A DNA stretch of 64,000 nucleotides from SG8-30 sp963710135 (lineage in GTDB: Bacteria > Pseudomonadota > Gammaproteobacteria > Steroidobacterales > Steroidobacteraceae). Made by a program: the position numbers and the translations under genes. Shown here in pieces: positions 63,807-64,000 of this stretch. The first letter of the stretch is position 1; the number at the start of each line of letters is the position of its first letter. Below the pieces are notes generated by a model that saw nothing but the letters and a program-made list of their open reading frames with translations, was not told the DNA's origin and did not search any database. Location of the stretch: assembly GCA_963710135.1 (NCBI GenBank), contig CAVPYY010000003.1, forward strand, positions 558,001 through 622,000, read 5' to 3'.

Positions 63807-64000
63807 TCAGAGTCTTCCGGAGAGCGCCGGACGGCGCGTGTCCAGCGTGCCGGTCAGCGCGGTCACCGACGCCAGGCCATGGTCGGCGAGATACTCGGCG
63901 ATGCCCGCGTTGATCTTGCCGCACAGCAGCGGGTCGTAGAACAAGCCGGTGCCGACGCCCACCGTCGTGGCGCCGGCAATGATGAACTCGAGTGCGTCGC
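63807..64000 (-). CDS. pyrD: Dihydroorotate dehydrogenase, C-terminal part (gene continues outside window)
   Basis: The minus strand from the window edge encodes DALEFIIAGATTVGVGTGLF, then YDPLLCGKINAGIAEYLADHG and ends ALSGRL. This is the C-terminal FMN-phosphate-binding part of class 1 dihydroorotate dehydrogenase (GATxVxVGTxxFxDP). Only the last 63 codons and the stop are visible. The enzyme makes orotate in pyrimidine synthesis. It converges with the channel gene. Confidence 0.8.
   Translation of the reverse strand, partial: DALEFIIAGATTVGVGTGLFYDPLLCGKINAGIAEYLADHGLASVTALTGTLDTRRPALSGRL

Overview
The window is a high-G+C gammaproteobacterial chromosome segment spanning the replication-origin neighbourhood. 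The minus-strand block rpmH-rnpA-yidD-yidC-mnmE faces the plus-strand block dnaA-dnaN-recF-gyrB, the classical gammaproteobacterial origin layout. A xanthomonadin-like aryl-polyene pigment cluster, a TonB/ECF/FecR system and many exported peptidases suggest a Xanthomonadales- or Nevskiales-like organism, but the sequence alone does not fix the genus. No tRNA, rRNA, CRISPR array, transposase or prophage gene was recognised.

Layout. (1) 1-10855, minus strand: a seven-gene run that reads, in order of transcription, exported argininosuccinate-lyase homologue, ECF sigma factor, FecR anti-sigma regulator, TonB-dependent receptor, DASS dicarboxylate transporter, M28 peptidase and M14 peptidase fused to an alpha/beta-hydrolase. 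It looks like a substrate-inducible uptake and degradation system in which a periplasmic lyase could release fumarate for the DASS carrier. (2) 10951-21668: origin region. DnaA boxes lie upstream and downstream of dnaA, and three parS-like sites lie in and just after recF. yidC and gyrB carry apparent frameshifts (one and five). (3) 21786-30737, very G+C-rich: FkbM methyltransferase, sulfatase-like membrane enzyme, YceI, CDP-alcohol phosphotransferase, then a pterin/flavin-type set (MDR dehydrogenase, degenerate PTPS homologue, GT4 glycosyltransferase with a frameshift, methyltransferase, RibD-like reductase, GTP cyclohydrolase II) that may make a modified, glycosylated pterin or flavin-like compound.

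(4) 30.8-53.7 kb, visibly less G+C-rich: a complete aryl-polyene gene cluster. It encodes a XanB2-type chorismatase (hydroxybenzoate starter), AMP ligase, two ACPs, three ketosynthase-type proteins, a ketoreductase, four hotdog dehydratase-like proteins, a thioesterase, a phosphopantetheinyl transferase, two acyltransferases, a glycosyltransferase, a LolA-like protein, an MMPL exporter and two flavin-dependent halogenase-like proteins. Four small envelope proteins are embedded in it. The segment is bracketed by a 50-bp imperfect direct repeat derived from the plsC-like gene at its right edge. (5) 53.7-64 kb: housekeeping genes plsC-like, glyS, glyQ (C-terminus extended by a repeat element), glnA with sigma54/NtrC-type control signals, a DUF4124 protein, ntrB, ntrC, an MscS-family channel and the 3' end of pyrD.

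All boundaries were read by eye. Start codons are chosen from overlaps and ribosome-binding sites where these are visible. Family calls rest on motifs recognised in the translations, not on database searches.
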